From: Burkholderia sp. WP9
GTDB lineage: Bacteria; Pseudomonadota; Gammaproteobacteria; Burkholderiales; Burkholderiaceae
DNA: 64,000 bases
Direction: 5' to 3'
Assembly: GCF_900104795.1 (NCBI RefSeq)
Contig: NZ_FNTG01000002.1
Coordinates: 1,736,001 to 1,800,000 of the forward strand
Positions within the stretch are counted from its first letter, which is position 1, and each line of letters opens with the position of its first letter. This document shows positions 16,953-25,525 of this stretch, one piece after another. The notes under the pieces are model-generated. The model had not been told where the DNA came from, ran no database searches, and saw nothing but the letters and a program-made list of their open reading frames with translations. The translations under genes were made by a program, and so were the position numbers.

Positions 16953-17783
16953 TCAAAGTCGATAAAACGCAGCGGCATTGCCGCCGAAAACGGCTTCGCG
17001 CTCGCCTTCGCTCAAGGAGCCGAGCAGCATATTTGCCACCGAATGCCAGAGCAGATAGTCGCCGTTCAGATCGAGCACCGGCCAGTCGCTGCCCCACATC
17101 AACCGCGCCGGCCCGAACGACTTCAGCAGATGCTCGACATACGGCTGTAGCGTTGCCTCGGTCCAGCCGGGCGAGGCCTCGGTCACGAGACCCGACAGTT
17201 TGCAGTGCACATTCGGCAGTTTCGCGAGCCGCGTAATCGCGTCGGCCCAGCCTGGATAACCGGCGTGCCCGTAGCGGATGGGCGGCTTCGCCCCGTGATC
17301 GACCACGATACGCAGCGCCGGAAACCGCGCCGCGAACGTTTCGAAAGGCTCGACGTGTCGCGCGTAAATCAAACCGTCGAACGCGAGGTCGTGTGCGATC
17401 AGCGCTTCGATCGCGGGGGCGAGATCGGGGTTGGTAATCCAGGTATCGTCGGGCAAATCCTGCAGCATCGGCCGCACGCCCTTGAACTTCGGCTCGTGCG
17501 CCAGCGCTTCGATCACGGCCGGCGCCGTGGGCAACAATAACGGCACCCAGCCGACCACCCCGGCAATCGACGGCTCATGCCGCGCGAGGTCCAGCAAATA
17601 GCGAGTTTCGTCGATGGTCGGGGCCGCCTGCACCACCACCGTCCGTTCAATGCCCACGCGCTCTCGCAACGGTTTGAGATCCGCCGGGCCAAACGTCCGG
17701 TACAAAATCTTCAGTTCCGGCGTGAGCCACTCGTAGTCGCCGCGAGCGGGGTCCCAATAGTGCTGGTGGGCATCGATAAGCAT
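16953..17783 (-). CDS. Amidohydrolase-family lactonase, likely L-fucono-1,5-lactonase
   Basis: A 276-residue TIM-barrel hydrolase of the COG3618 type. MLIDAHQHYWDP carries the HxH start, with HVEPFETFA, VDHGAKPP and GSDWPVLD as later metal or catalytic segments. Members open sugar lactones such as L-fucono-, L-rhamnono- or galactarolactones. The ATG lies only seven bases after the stop of the aldo-keto reductase gene and its ribosome-binding site (GGAGAG) is inside that gene's last codons, so translation is probably coupled. It would convert the lactone made by the reductase to L-fuconate. Confidence 0.9.
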   Translation of the reverse strand: MLIDAHQHYWDPARGDYEWLTPELKILYRTFGPADLKPLRERVGIERTVVVQAAPTIDETRYLLDLARHEPSIAGVVGWVPLLLPTAPAVIEALAHEPKFKGVRPMLQDLPDDTWITNPDLAPAIEALIAHDLAFDGLIYARHVEPFETFAARFPALRIVVDHGAKPPIRYGHAGYPGWADAITRLAKLPNVHCKLSGLVTEASPGWTEATLQPYVEHLLKSFGPARLMWGSDWPVLDLNGDYLLWHSVANMLLGSLSEGEREAVFGGNAAAFYRL

Positions 17784-17790
17784 CGTCAAA

Positions 17791-18831
17791 TCAACTCTCC
17801 GGCGCGGGCGCGCGGTTGTCGAGCAAGCCTTCGTCACGCAACGCGGACCACAAGCCCGCGGGGATCGGCTGCTCGAACGACGCCGCGTTCTCGCGCAATT
17901 CGTCGGCACTGCGCGCGCCGGTCAACACCGTGGCGACCGCCGGATGCGCATACGGAAACTGCAAGGCGGCGGCCGCCAGCGGCACACCGTGCGCACGGCA
18001 CACCGCTTCGAGCCGCGCGACGCGCTCGATCACTTCGCGCGGCGCCTCGCCGTAATTGAATTTCAGATCACCTTCGACGCCGCGCGCCAGAATGCCCGAG
18101 TTGAACGCGCCGCCTAACAGGATGCTGACGCCGCGTTCTTCACAGGCCGGCAGCAGGTCGTCGAGCGTGGTCTGTTCGAGCAGCGTATAACGGCCCGCGA
18201 GCAACGCGCAATCGATATCGAACTCGGCCATCGCATCGAGTATTACCGCACCTTCATTGACGCCGAGTCCGACGGCCTTGATCGCGCCCGCCGAGCGCAA
18301 TTTGTCCAGCGCGCGAAACCCGCCGCCTTCGGTCAGTTGCCGCCAGTAATGGGGATGATTGTCGCCATGCGTGGCGCGGCCGATATCGTGCACCAGCAGA
18401 ATGTCGATATCGACGATACCGAGGCGCTGCTGGCTGTCTTCGAACGAGCGCAGAATGCCGTCGTGCGTGTAGTCGTAAATGGCTTCGAAAGGGAGCGGGT
18501 TTTGCCAGCCTTCCTTGTCGTCGAAAGGCGTGGTGCGCGGCACGAAACGGCGGCCCACCTTGGTGGACAGCACGTAGTCGCCGCGCGGATAGCGCCGCAA
18601 GACGTCGCCCAGGCGATGCTCGGCCTTCGTGTTGCCGTAATGCGGCGCGGTGTCGAAATAACGCACGCCGGCGTCCCACGCGGCGGCGATGGTGGCGTGG
18701 GCTTCTTCATCGGACAGGTCGCGGTAGAGGCCGCCCAAGGGCGCCGTGCCGAGTCCCAATCCGCTCACCTGCACCGCCCCACGGCCGATGCGGCGCCGTT
18801 GCCCGATCTTCGATGCGATCGTTGCCGTCAT
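17791..18831 (-). CDS. Aldo-keto reductase, likely L-fucose (D-threo-aldose) 1-dehydrogenase
   Basis: A 346-residue aldo-keto reductase. The catalytic tetrad is visible: Asp and Tyr in RYFDTAPHYGN, Lys in STKVGR and His in ILLVHDIGR. The D-threo-aldose 1-dehydrogenase subgroup begins with GLGLGTAPLGGLYRDLSDEEA as here. It oxidises L-fucose or related aldoses at C1 with NAD(P) to a lactone. GGAGACGCGCTGA precedes the ATG. It sits between the dehydratase and lactonase genes of the operon, which fits the first pathway step. Confidence 0.9.
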   Translation of the reverse strand: MTATIASKIGQRRRIGRGAVQVSGLGLGTAPLGGLYRDLSDEEAHATIAAAWDAGVRYFDTAPHYGNTKAEHRLGDVLRRYPRGDYVLSTKVGRRFVPRTTPFDDKEGWQNPLPFEAIYDYTHDGILRSFEDSQQRLGIVDIDILLVHDIGRATHGDNHPHYWRQLTEGGGFRALDKLRSAGAIKAVGLGVNEGAVILDAMAEFDIDCALLAGRYTLLEQTTLDDLLPACEERGVSILLGGAFNSGILARGVEGDLKFNYGEAPREVIERVARLEAVCRAHGVPLAAAALQFPYAHPAVATVLTGARSADELRENAASFEQPIPAGLWSALRDEGLLDNRAPAPES

Positions 18832-18966
18832 TCAGCGCGTCTCCAGTATCGACCGGAGTTGACGCTTCAGCGCTAACTCCGGTCCCATTCGTGTTTTACC
18901 ATGCACGCGCAGCATGTGCCCGCAGCGTGTACGACCTGCTTGCCGGAAGGCCTGCGGACAAACCGC

Positions 18967-20286
18967 TCAGTGCGGCTCGATCGCGACGACCCGGTGCTGC
19001 GACGCGGCGCTCGAGGGCAAGCAAGCCGGGCCGACCGGATCGAACGTCTTGTAGGTCAGGATGAATTCCTGATGGCCGAGCGTTTCCGACTTCGAGGCCG
19101 CGCCACCCGACACCGCCACGGTTTGCTCGAACACTTCGCGGCCGACTTCGTCGAGTGTGCCGCGGCCTTCGAGAATACGACCCGCGTCGACATCCATGTC
19201 GCCGGCGAGGTTGCGATACGTCGCCGGATTCGCGCACACCTTGATGACCGGCGAGATCGCCGAGCCGACCACCGAGCCGCGCCCGGTCGTGAACAGAATC
19301 ACATGCGCGCCACAGGCGATCAGCTCGCCGATCTCGGCGTTGTCGCTGATGTTCGGAAAGCCGAAGCGCGGTTCGCCGTCGGGCACCACGTCGAGCAGAT
19401 ACAGGCCGCCGGTTGGCGGAATGTCGCCGGGTTTGACGATGCCGACAATCGGCGACGCCCCGCTCTTGGCATAGGCGCCCAGCGACTTTTCTTCCTGCGT
19501 GGTGAGGCCGCCGTCCGCGTTGCCGACCGCAAAACTGCCGTGGCCGAGAATCGAGTAATAGCGCGCTGCCTTCGCGACACAGGCAACGATCTCTTCACCA
19601 AGTTCGGGCCGTGACGCGCGCGTTTTCATATGGAACTCGCAACCCACCAGCTCGCCGGTTTCTTCGAAAATGCACGTCGCGCCCGCGTCGATCAGATGGT
19701 CGAACGCGCGGCCCACGGCCGGATTCGCGGTGATGCCGCTGGTGCCGTCCGAACCGCCGCAAATCGTGCCGATCACCAGTTCGCTCAGCGCCATCGGTAC
19801 TTTCTCTTGCGCGGCGAGTTGCCCGCGCACACTGCGAATCCAGTCGACGCCGTATTGAATCGTGCTGCGCGTGCCGCCCTTTTCCTGGATGGTCAGCACT
19901 TCGACCGGCCGGCCGCTTGCGCGCACCACGTCCACCAGATAGTGCTTGTTCATGCTCTCGCAGCCGAGCGAGACGAACAACACCGCGCCCACGTTGGGAT
20001 GCGTGGTGAGCCGCTCGAGCATTTTTTCGGCATAGCTGTTCGGATAGCAGCCGGGAAAGCCGATCAGATGAACGGGCGGTTCGCGTTCTGCGGAAGGATC
20101 GTCGAACGCATCGAGCGGCTCACGAAACTGCGTGACGATCTCGCGCGCGACGTGATGCGCGCATTCGACCAGGTAAGCCACCGCGACCACATTGCGGATG
20201 CCCTTGCGGCCGTCGCGGCGCAGGTAACCTTGCAGCGTGGGCTGCTGCGATGCGGCGGATGGAGATGCTACGGAAGTGTCAGTCAT
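18967..20286 (-). CDS. Altronate dehydratase family protein, large (catalytic) subunit
   Basis: A 439-residue protein matching the C-terminal part of UxaA-type altronate dehydratases: GYLRRDGRKGIRNVVAV at the start, FPGCYPNSYAEKMLERL, VSLGCESMN, GTICGGSDGTSGITANPAVG and FTTGRGSVVGSAISPVIKVCAN. Several conserved Cys may hold a metal centre. In E. coli UxaA both this part and the SAF domain are one chain; here they are two adjacent genes 43 bases apart. In this operon it should dehydrate L-fuconate to 2-keto-3-deoxy-L-fuconate, a role known for some members of this family; no enolase-type fuconate dehydratase is present. Confidence 0.88.
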   Translation of the reverse strand: MTDTSVASPSAASQQPTLQGYLRRDGRKGIRNVVAVAYLVECAHHVAREIVTQFREPLDAFDDPSAEREPPVHLIGFPGCYPNSYAEKMLERLTTHPNVGAVLFVSLGCESMNKHYLVDVVRASGRPVEVLTIQEKGGTRSTIQYGVDWIRSVRGQLAAQEKVPMALSELVIGTICGGSDGTSGITANPAVGRAFDHLIDAGATCIFEETGELVGCEFHMKTRASRPELGEEIVACVAKAARYYSILGHGSFAVGNADGGLTTQEEKSLGAYAKSGASPIVGIVKPGDIPPTGGLYLLDVVPDGEPRFGFPNISDNAEIGELIACGAHVILFTTGRGSVVGSAISPVIKVCANPATYRNLAGDMDVDAGRILEGRGTLDEVGREVFEQTVAVSGGAASKSETLGHQEFILTYKTFDPVGPACLPSSAASQHRVVAIEPH

Positions 20287-20329
20287 GATCATTCCAGCGC
20301 GGCGTAAAAGCCACGACATTGTGCTCACA

Positions 20330-20656
20330 TCAGTGATGGACGAACTCGTGGCCCGCGTCGTGCGTATAGGTGGGCAGGTAGTCGCTCTCGAGATTGTGCG
20401 TATGCAGATGCGCACCGCGCGCCACTGCTTCCGTCACGTGACCGATCACTGCGCCGTAGCGCAGCACCTTGTCGTCTTTCGCGAGTTCATGGCGCGCCAC
20501 CTTGTGACCGAGTTCGATGGTTTTGGTGAGCGTCACGCGCTCGCCTTCAATCTCGACCTGCGTGCCGCCGTCCAGCCGCGCCGCCGCGATCAGGCAGTTG
20601 TCGGCGGGGCTGAGCAGGATCAGGCGTGGGTCCGTTTGCATGGGGCGGCTGGTCAA
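20330..20656 (-). CDS. SAF-domain small subunit of an altronate-family dehydratase
   Basis: A 108-residue SAF domain, as found at the N terminus of UxaA: SPADNCLIAAARLDGG, GHKVARHELAKDDKVLRYGAVIG and the final HVTEAVARGAHLHTHNLESDY. A TTG at 20656 is preferred as start because GGAGACC lies seven bases before it; the in-frame ATG at 20641 has no such site. It is placed between the ABC permease and the large dehydratase gene, and the two dehydratase parts are expected to form one enzyme. Confidence 0.87.
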   Translation of the reverse strand: MTSRPMQTDPRLILLSPADNCLIAAARLDGGTQVEIEGERVTLTKTIELGHKVARHELAKDDKVLRYGAVIGHVTEAVARGAHLHTHNLESDYLPTYTHDAGHEFVHH

Positions 20657-20681
20657 GTGAGGTCTCCGGAATGCGTGTGCA

Positions 20682-21731
20682 TTAGTTCTGGCCTTCGCCG
20701 CTTGCGAGGCGCGCCACCATCAGCGAGCCCAGGATGATCGCGCCGTAGATCGCCTGGATCCAGAAAGACGGCACCTGGGCAAGCGTCAGCAGGTTCTGCA
20801 CGACGCCGAGCAGCAGCACGCCGGTGAGCGCACCGAACATGGTGCCCTTGCCGCCGTCGAGCGAAATGCCGCCGATCACCGCTGCCGCGAACACCGTGAA
20901 GATCATGCCGTTGCCCTGGTTCGCGTTGATCGCGCCGACATAGCCGGTCACGATCAAACCGCCCAGCGACGCGAGCACGCTGCCGAGCACGAACACGCCC
21001 CACGTAATGCGCTCAACGCGAATCCCCGCGGCGCGCGCCGCCTCGGGATTGCCGCCGATCGCATACAACGCGCGACCCAGCCGGTGATAGCGCAACACGA
21101 AGGCCGCGATCGCGAACGCCACCGCCGCGAGCCACACGGACAGCGGCAAACCGAACACGATGGTGGTCGCAAGCGTGAAGAACGACGGCGGCATATCGAA
21201 CAGCGTGCCGCCCTTGGTCGCACCGACCAGCATGCCGCGCAGCACGATGAGCATGGCCAGCGTGACGATGAACGCGTTCAGCCGCAAACGCACAACCAGA
21301 AAGCCGTTGATGAAACCGATCACCGCGCCGACCGCCACGATGGCCAGCAAGCCGGCTGCCGCAGGCCATTGCAGGCCGAAGCCCGCGGACGCCGCCGGCA
21401 TCACCAGCATCGCGCCCACGGCGGGCGCAATGCCAACCGTCGATTCGAGCGACAAATCGAACTTGCCGGTCAGCACGATCAGCGATTCGGCGAGCACGAC
21501 CAGCGCCAACGCCGCGGAGGCGCCCAGTACGCTGATGAGATTCGCTTTGGTCAAAAAGCTGGGGCTGACAAATGCGCCGATCACGATCAGCAATGCGAGC
21601 GCGGGCAGCAATGCCAACTCGCGCAGGCGCGCGAGTTCGGAGCGCGCGCGTTTGCCGCGAGTGGACTGCGCCAGCGGCTGAGCCTGAGCTTGCGCGGTGC
21701 CGAAGGCGGGACTGGGCACACTATTCTTCAT
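20682..21731 (-). CDS. Sugar ABC transporter permease (RbsC type)
   Basis: A 349-residue inner-membrane permease of the CUT2/ribose family with eight to ten membrane spans. LTGKFDLSLESTVGIAPAVGAML and the cytoplasmic loop YAIGGNPEAARAAGIRVERI (EAA-type contact with the ATPase) are typical. The ATG at 21731 has AAGGAG nine bases upstream, within the end of the ATPase gene, and the two genes overlap by 11 bases, so they are translationally coupled. It is likely to import L-fucose or a similar aldose. Confidence 0.92.
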   Translation of the reverse strand: MKNSVPSPAFGTAQAQAQPLAQSTRGKRARSELARLRELALLPALALLIVIGAFVSPSFLTKANLISVLGASAALALVVLAESLIVLTGKFDLSLESTVGIAPAVGAMLVMPAASAGFGLQWPAAAGLLAIVAVGAVIGFINGFLVVRLRLNAFIVTLAMLIVLRGMLVGATKGGTLFDMPPSFFTLATTIVFGLPLSVWLAAVAFAIAAFVLRYHRLGRALYAIGGNPEAARAAGIRVERITWGVFVLGSVLASLGGLIVTGYVGAINANQGNGMIFTVFAAAVIGGISLDGGKGTMFGALTGVLLLGVVQNLLTLAQVPSFWIQAIYGAIILGSLMVARLASGEGQN

Positions 21732-23241
21732 GGAGACTGACTCCTTCAACGGATGCGATCAGGTCGTGGTCCTGCCAACCCGCCGGAAATTCGGCCGCGA
21801 CACGGCCACGGAACATGACCAGCACGCGGTCACAGGTGCGCAGATCGTCGAGTTCGCCGGACACGACCAGCACGGCCTTGCCCTCTTCGCGCACGCGATC
21901 CACGACGGAGAGCAGTGCTTCTTTCGATTTCACGTCGACGCCTGCCGTGGGATCGATCAGCACCAGCACATTGGGATTGGTGGCGAGCGCACGCGCCATC
22001 ACCACCTTCTGCTGATTGCCGCCCGACAGGCCGGACACCACATGCTCCGGACCTTGCGCAACGATGCCGAGCGCGTCGATCATCTTCTGGCCAAACGCGT
22101 TCTTCTTCGCCGGCGGGGCGATGCCGAACTTGCCGAGCAAACGCGCGATCGTCATCGAGGCGTTTTCCGCGACCGATTGCGTGAGCACGAGGCCTTCGTG
22201 ATGACGATCCTTCGGCACACAGCCAATGCCGTGCGCGAGCGCCGCGGGCACGTCGCCGGGCGGCAAGGTCTTGCCATCCACCCGGATCGCGCCGCGTTTG
22301 GCGGCACGCAGGCCGGCAATCGCTTCGGCCACGCTCGTACGGCCGCTGCTCGTCGCGCCGGTCAGGCCGACCACTTCGCCGCGCCTGACGGTGAACGACA
22401 CGCCTTCGTAATCGGCGCCCGCGAGGCCGTCGACGTGCAGCGCGATCGCCGTGTCGGCGGGCAATGCGTCGCGCGCCGCCGCGTCGGCGACGGCCAGACC
22501 GCCGCGTTCGCCGGTCATCGCTTCGATCAACTGTTCGCGCGGCAGCGCTGAAACCGGTGCGCTGACGATATGCCGCGCGTCGCGCAGCACCGTCACGGCC
22601 TGGCAGATTTCATAGACTTCCTGAAGATGGTGCGAGATGAACAGGAAGGTCACGCCTTCGCGCTGCAACTCGCTGATGCGCCGGAACAGGCGCTTGATTT
22701 CGTCGCCGTCGAGCTGCGCGGTCGGTTCGTCGAGAATGATGAAGCGCGCGCCGTACGACAGCGCACGCGCGATTTCCACGAGCTGCCGTGCCTCCACCGT
22801 CAGATCGCCGGCGCGGGCGTCTTCGCGCACGTCGATCTTCCAGTGATCGAGCAGCTCGCGCGCGTCGCGCCGCATGGCTTGCCAATCGATCACGCCGCCG
22901 CGCAGCGGCTGCCGGTTGATAAACAGATTCTCCGCGACGCTCAGGTCGCGGATGATCGTCGAATGCTGATAGACACACGCCACGCGCTCGCGCCACGCGT
23001 CGCGATCCGCGATCGACGGCGCGGCCGCGCCGCTGAAACGCACCTCGCCGGTGTCGGGCTTGCGCAGGCCGGTGAGGATCGACACCAGCGTCGATTTACC
23101 CGCGCCGTTGCGCCCGACGAGCGCATGCGACTCGCCGGGCATCACGCGGATGCTCACGTCTTTCAGCGCGGCCGTCGAACCGAAGCGTTTGGTGACTTCG
23201 AACGCTTCGACGACGGGCACGGAGGGCGTGGAATCGCTCAT
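21721..23241 (-). CDS. Sugar ABC transporter ATP-binding protein (RbsA type, two ATPase domains)
   Basis: A 506-residue double ATPase. The first domain has GRNGAGKSTL (Walker A), LTVEARQLVEIARAL (a diverged signature) and FIILDEPTAQL (Walker B). The second has GATSSGRTSVAEAI as an altered Walker A, LSGGNQQKVVMARAL as the intact signature and LVLIDPTAGVDV as Walker B. This asymmetric pair is normal for ribose-type importers. The ATG overlaps the stop of the binding-protein gene (ATGA), and an upstream in-frame extension is rejected since it would run through that gene. Confidence 0.93.
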   Translation of the reverse strand: MSDSTPSVPVVEAFEVTKRFGSTAALKDVSIRVMPGESHALVGRNGAGKSTLVSILTGLRKPDTGEVRFSGAAAPSIADRDAWRERVACVYQHSTIIRDLSVAENLFINRQPLRGGVIDWQAMRRDARELLDHWKIDVREDARAGDLTVEARQLVEIARALSYGARFIILDEPTAQLDGDEIKRLFRRISELQREGVTFLFISHHLQEVYEICQAVTVLRDARHIVSAPVSALPREQLIEAMTGERGGLAVADAAARDALPADTAIALHVDGLAGADYEGVSFTVRRGEVVGLTGATSSGRTSVAEAIAGLRAAKRGAIRVDGKTLPPGDVPAALAHGIGCVPKDRHHEGLVLTQSVAENASMTIARLLGKFGIAPPAKKNAFGQKMIDALGIVAQGPEHVVSGLSGGNQQKVVMARALATNPNVLVLIDPTAGVDVKSKEALLSVVDRVREEGKAVLVVSGELDDLRTCDRVLVMFRGRVAAEFPAGWQDHDLIASVEGVSLHEE

Positions 23242-24287
23242 TTGACGGTATTGCCCCACAAGGCTTTGTCGTCGACATTCGACTTCGTCACGAGCGGTGC
23301 GGGCAGTTGGTCTTCCAGAATGCCCGGCGCCAGCTGGATGATGTTGCTGCCGTGATCGGTCGGGCCCGGCTTGAAGGTCTGCCCTGCCAGCGCCGCCTTG
23401 ATATAGAACAGCCCGTACTTCGCGTACGAATCGGCGGGCTGCGACACGGTTGCGTCGATATCGCCGCGGCGGATCGCATCGAACTCCTGAGGAATGCCGT
23501 CGTTGCTGACGATCACGACATGCTTCGCGTCGCCGACAGGAAAGAGCATTTGCTTGCGGCGCAGGGTTTGCAGCGTCGGCGACAGATAGACGCCGCCTGC
23601 CTGCATGTAGATGCCTTTCACGTCGGGATTCGCGGTCAGCAGGCTGTCGAGCGCGGTCGCCGCGACGTCGCCTTTCCAGGCCGCGGGAATCTCCAGCACC
23701 GACACGCCAGGATAGCCTTTCATGCAAGAGCGGAACGCTTCGGACCGGTCGCGTCCGTTGACCGAGGCGAGGTCGCCCATGATCTGCACGACCTTGCCCG
23801 ACTTCACGTGATCGCCAATGTACTTGCAGGCCTTTTCGCCATACGCGCGATTGTCGGCGCGGACCACCATCGCAACCTTGCCTTGTGTGGGCGCGACGTC
23901 CACGGCGACCACGGGCACGTTCTTAGCCGCGGCGGCGTCGAGCGCGCGGCTGATCGCCGCCGAATCCAGCGGGCCGACCACGATGCCCTTCGCACCGAGG
24001 TTCAGCAGGTTGTTCATGTCCGTGATCTGCTGCGCGGGATCACCGTTCGAATTGACGGGCGCAAGAATGTCGAGGCCTATGTCCTTCGCGTACTTGGGCA
24101 GATAGTTGTTGTACGACTGCCAGAATGGCGACGTGAGCAGCGGCAGGCCGAGGCCGATCTTGCCTGCGTCGGCGGCCTGCGCGGCGCCGGTCACGCCAAG
24201 GCCGGCGAGACAGACGGCGGCCGCCGCGGCGGATAGCGAACTGCGGAACAAACTGCGAGCCGCGTGCGGCCCTTTCGCGAACGACAT
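23238..24287 (-). CDS. Sugar ABC transporter periplasmic binding protein (RbsB type)
   Basis: A 349-residue exported protein. The signal peptide ends near residue 39 (LAGLGVTGAAQAAD). The mature part is a type I periplasmic-binding fold with IGLGLPLLTSPFWQSY, GPLDSAAISRALDAAAAKNVPVVAVD and IVSNDGIPQEFDAIRRGDIDATVSQ. CAGGAGACAACC precedes the ATG. It is the first gene of the operon whose regulator is the divergent IclR gene. Ligand inferred as L-fucose or a related sugar from the catabolic genes. Confidence 0.93.
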   Translation of the reverse strand: MSFAKGPHAARSLFRSSLSAAAAAVCLAGLGVTGAAQAADAGKIGLGLPLLTSPFWQSYNNYLPKYAKDIGLDILAPVNSNGDPAQQITDMNNLLNLGAKGIVVGPLDSAAISRALDAAAAKNVPVVAVDVAPTQGKVAMVVRADNRAYGEKACKYIGDHVKSGKVVQIMGDLASVNGRDRSEAFRSCMKGYPGVSVLEIPAAWKGDVAATALDSLLTANPDVKGIYMQAGGVYLSPTLQTLRRKQMLFPVGDAKHVVIVSNDGIPQEFDAIRRGDIDATVSQPADSYAKYGLFYIKAALAGQTFKPGPTDHGSNIIQLAPGILEDQLPAPLVTKSNVDDKALWGNTVK

Positions 24288-24602
24288 GGTTGTCTCCTGA
24301 TTTGCGTTGTTGAACTGCGTGAACCGACACGGAATGCCAGCACTTCGTCCTGCGCTTTCTTATTGAGGGCCCCCAAACCTGCCGATTCGCGCGAGGCCCC
24401 CGAGGGTGCGCGAAAGAATTTGGGATGGCCCAGTGTTTTTCTTGTCGAGTATTGGCGTGCGTTCATTCACCAATGAACGTATTATTCATATACGGACTTT
24501 TCGAAGTCAAGCAATGTGCACTGCACCAAGCGTCCGTGTTTTCCCTGGACCGGTGCCAGCTCGCACGAGATTCGTCACGCACTTACACTCACGCGCCAGA
24601 TA
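24288..24602. other. Divergent promoter region of the fucose operon and IclR regulator
   Basis: This 315-base gap separates the operon start from its divergent regulator. It holds a large palindrome at 24460-24479 and an overlapping one, and otherwise AT-poor DNA with no clear -10/-35 pair recognised by eye. Confidence 0.6.
24460..24489. promoter_or_regulatory. Candidate IclR operator
   Basis: CGTTCATT-CACC-AATGAACG (24460-24479) is a perfect 8-bp inverted repeat with a 4-base spacer. It overlaps ATGAA-N7-TTCAT (24473-24489), which adds a second dyad. The position between operon and IclR regulator fits a shared operator. Confidence 0.65.
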
Positions 24603-25421
24603 ATGAGAACTGCACACGGAACCTCGCTCACGATGGACGCAGAAGACAAAGACGACGCCGACCGTTATCGTGCCCCGGCGCTCGACAAAGGCCTCGACAT
24701 CCTCGAACTGCTCGCCGAGCAGAAGGAAGGCCTGACGCGCGCCGAAATCACCAAACTGCTGGGACGCAACGCGAGCGAGATGTATCGCATGCTCGAACGG
24801 CTGGTCGCGCGCCAATACGTGGTGCGCTCGGCGGCGGGCGACCGCTATTCGCTCAGTCTCAAGCTGTACGCGCTCGCCCATCGTCATCCGCCGATGAACC
24901 GTCTGATCTCCGAAGCGCTGCCGCTCATGCAGCGCTTTGCCGATGCTGCCGAACAATCGTGTCACCTCGTGGTGTACGACCGCGGCAATCTGCTGGTGAT
25001 CGCGCAGGTGGATGGTCCCGGCACGTGGGGTATGTCGGTGCGACTCGGTTCGCGCGTCGGTCTGATCGATACGGGGTCGGGCCGCGTGATGCTCGCGTTT
25101 CAAAGCATCGAGCAGCGCGAACAGATGCTGGCCGAACATACCAAGGTGAAGGGCGAGGTGACGATCGACCGTGACGCGCTCGAACAGGCTTGCGCGCGGA
25201 TTCGCGCGGCGGGCTTCTCGCAGAAGGACAGCCAGCAGACGTTCGGCGTGACCGACGTCACGTTTCCGATCCAGGGGCCGTCCGGCCAGGCGATCGCGGC
25301 CCTCACCTGTCCGTACCTGCGGCGTATCGACGAATACGTCGCGCCGACGCTGGAAGCCGCCACCGCGCTGCTGCGCGAGACAGTAGAGGCGTTGTCAATG
25401 TTTCGTGAGAATGCCGCGTAG
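24603..25421 (+). CDS. IclR-family transcriptional regulator
   Basis: A 272-residue regulator. Residues 20-90 form the winged helix-turn-helix (ALDKGLDILELLAEQKEGLTRAEITKLLGRNASEMYRMLERLV), and residues 100-270 the ligand-binding GAF-like domain (SCHLVVYDRGNLLVIAQVDGPG, DTGSGRVMLAF, GVTDVTFPIQGPSGQAIAALTCPYL). It is divergent from the sugar operon and is presumably its regulator with a sugar or sugar-acid effector. The ATG at 24603 is used; an ATG at 24633 is an equally possible start, and neither has a clear ribosome-binding site. Confidence 0.88.
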   Translation: MRTAHGTSLTMDAEDKDDADRYRAPALDKGLDILELLAEQKEGLTRAEITKLLGRNASEMYRMLERLVARQYVVRSAAGDRYSLSLKLYALAHRHPPMNRLISEALPLMQRFADAAEQSCHLVVYDRGNLLVIAQVDGPGTWGMSVRLGSRVGLIDTGSGRVMLAFQSIEQREQMLAEHTKVKGEVTIDRDALEQACARIRAAGFSQKDSQQTFGVTDVTFPIQGPSGQAIAALTCPYLRRIDEYVAPTLEAATALLRETVEALSMFRENAA

Positions 25422-25525
25422 CGTGACGAACCGTCGCGTGTATTCACCGGGCTAAACAAGTACTATGCGAGGCCGCCCGAATTCCCTCAGGCAGTTGCGA
25501 ATTCACTCGCATACGAAACTCTGCC

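Noticed and set aside
23242..23727. N-terminal extension of the double ATPase
   Set aside because: It runs antisense-frame through the end of the binding-protein gene; the ATGA overlap at 23238-23241 gives the natural start.
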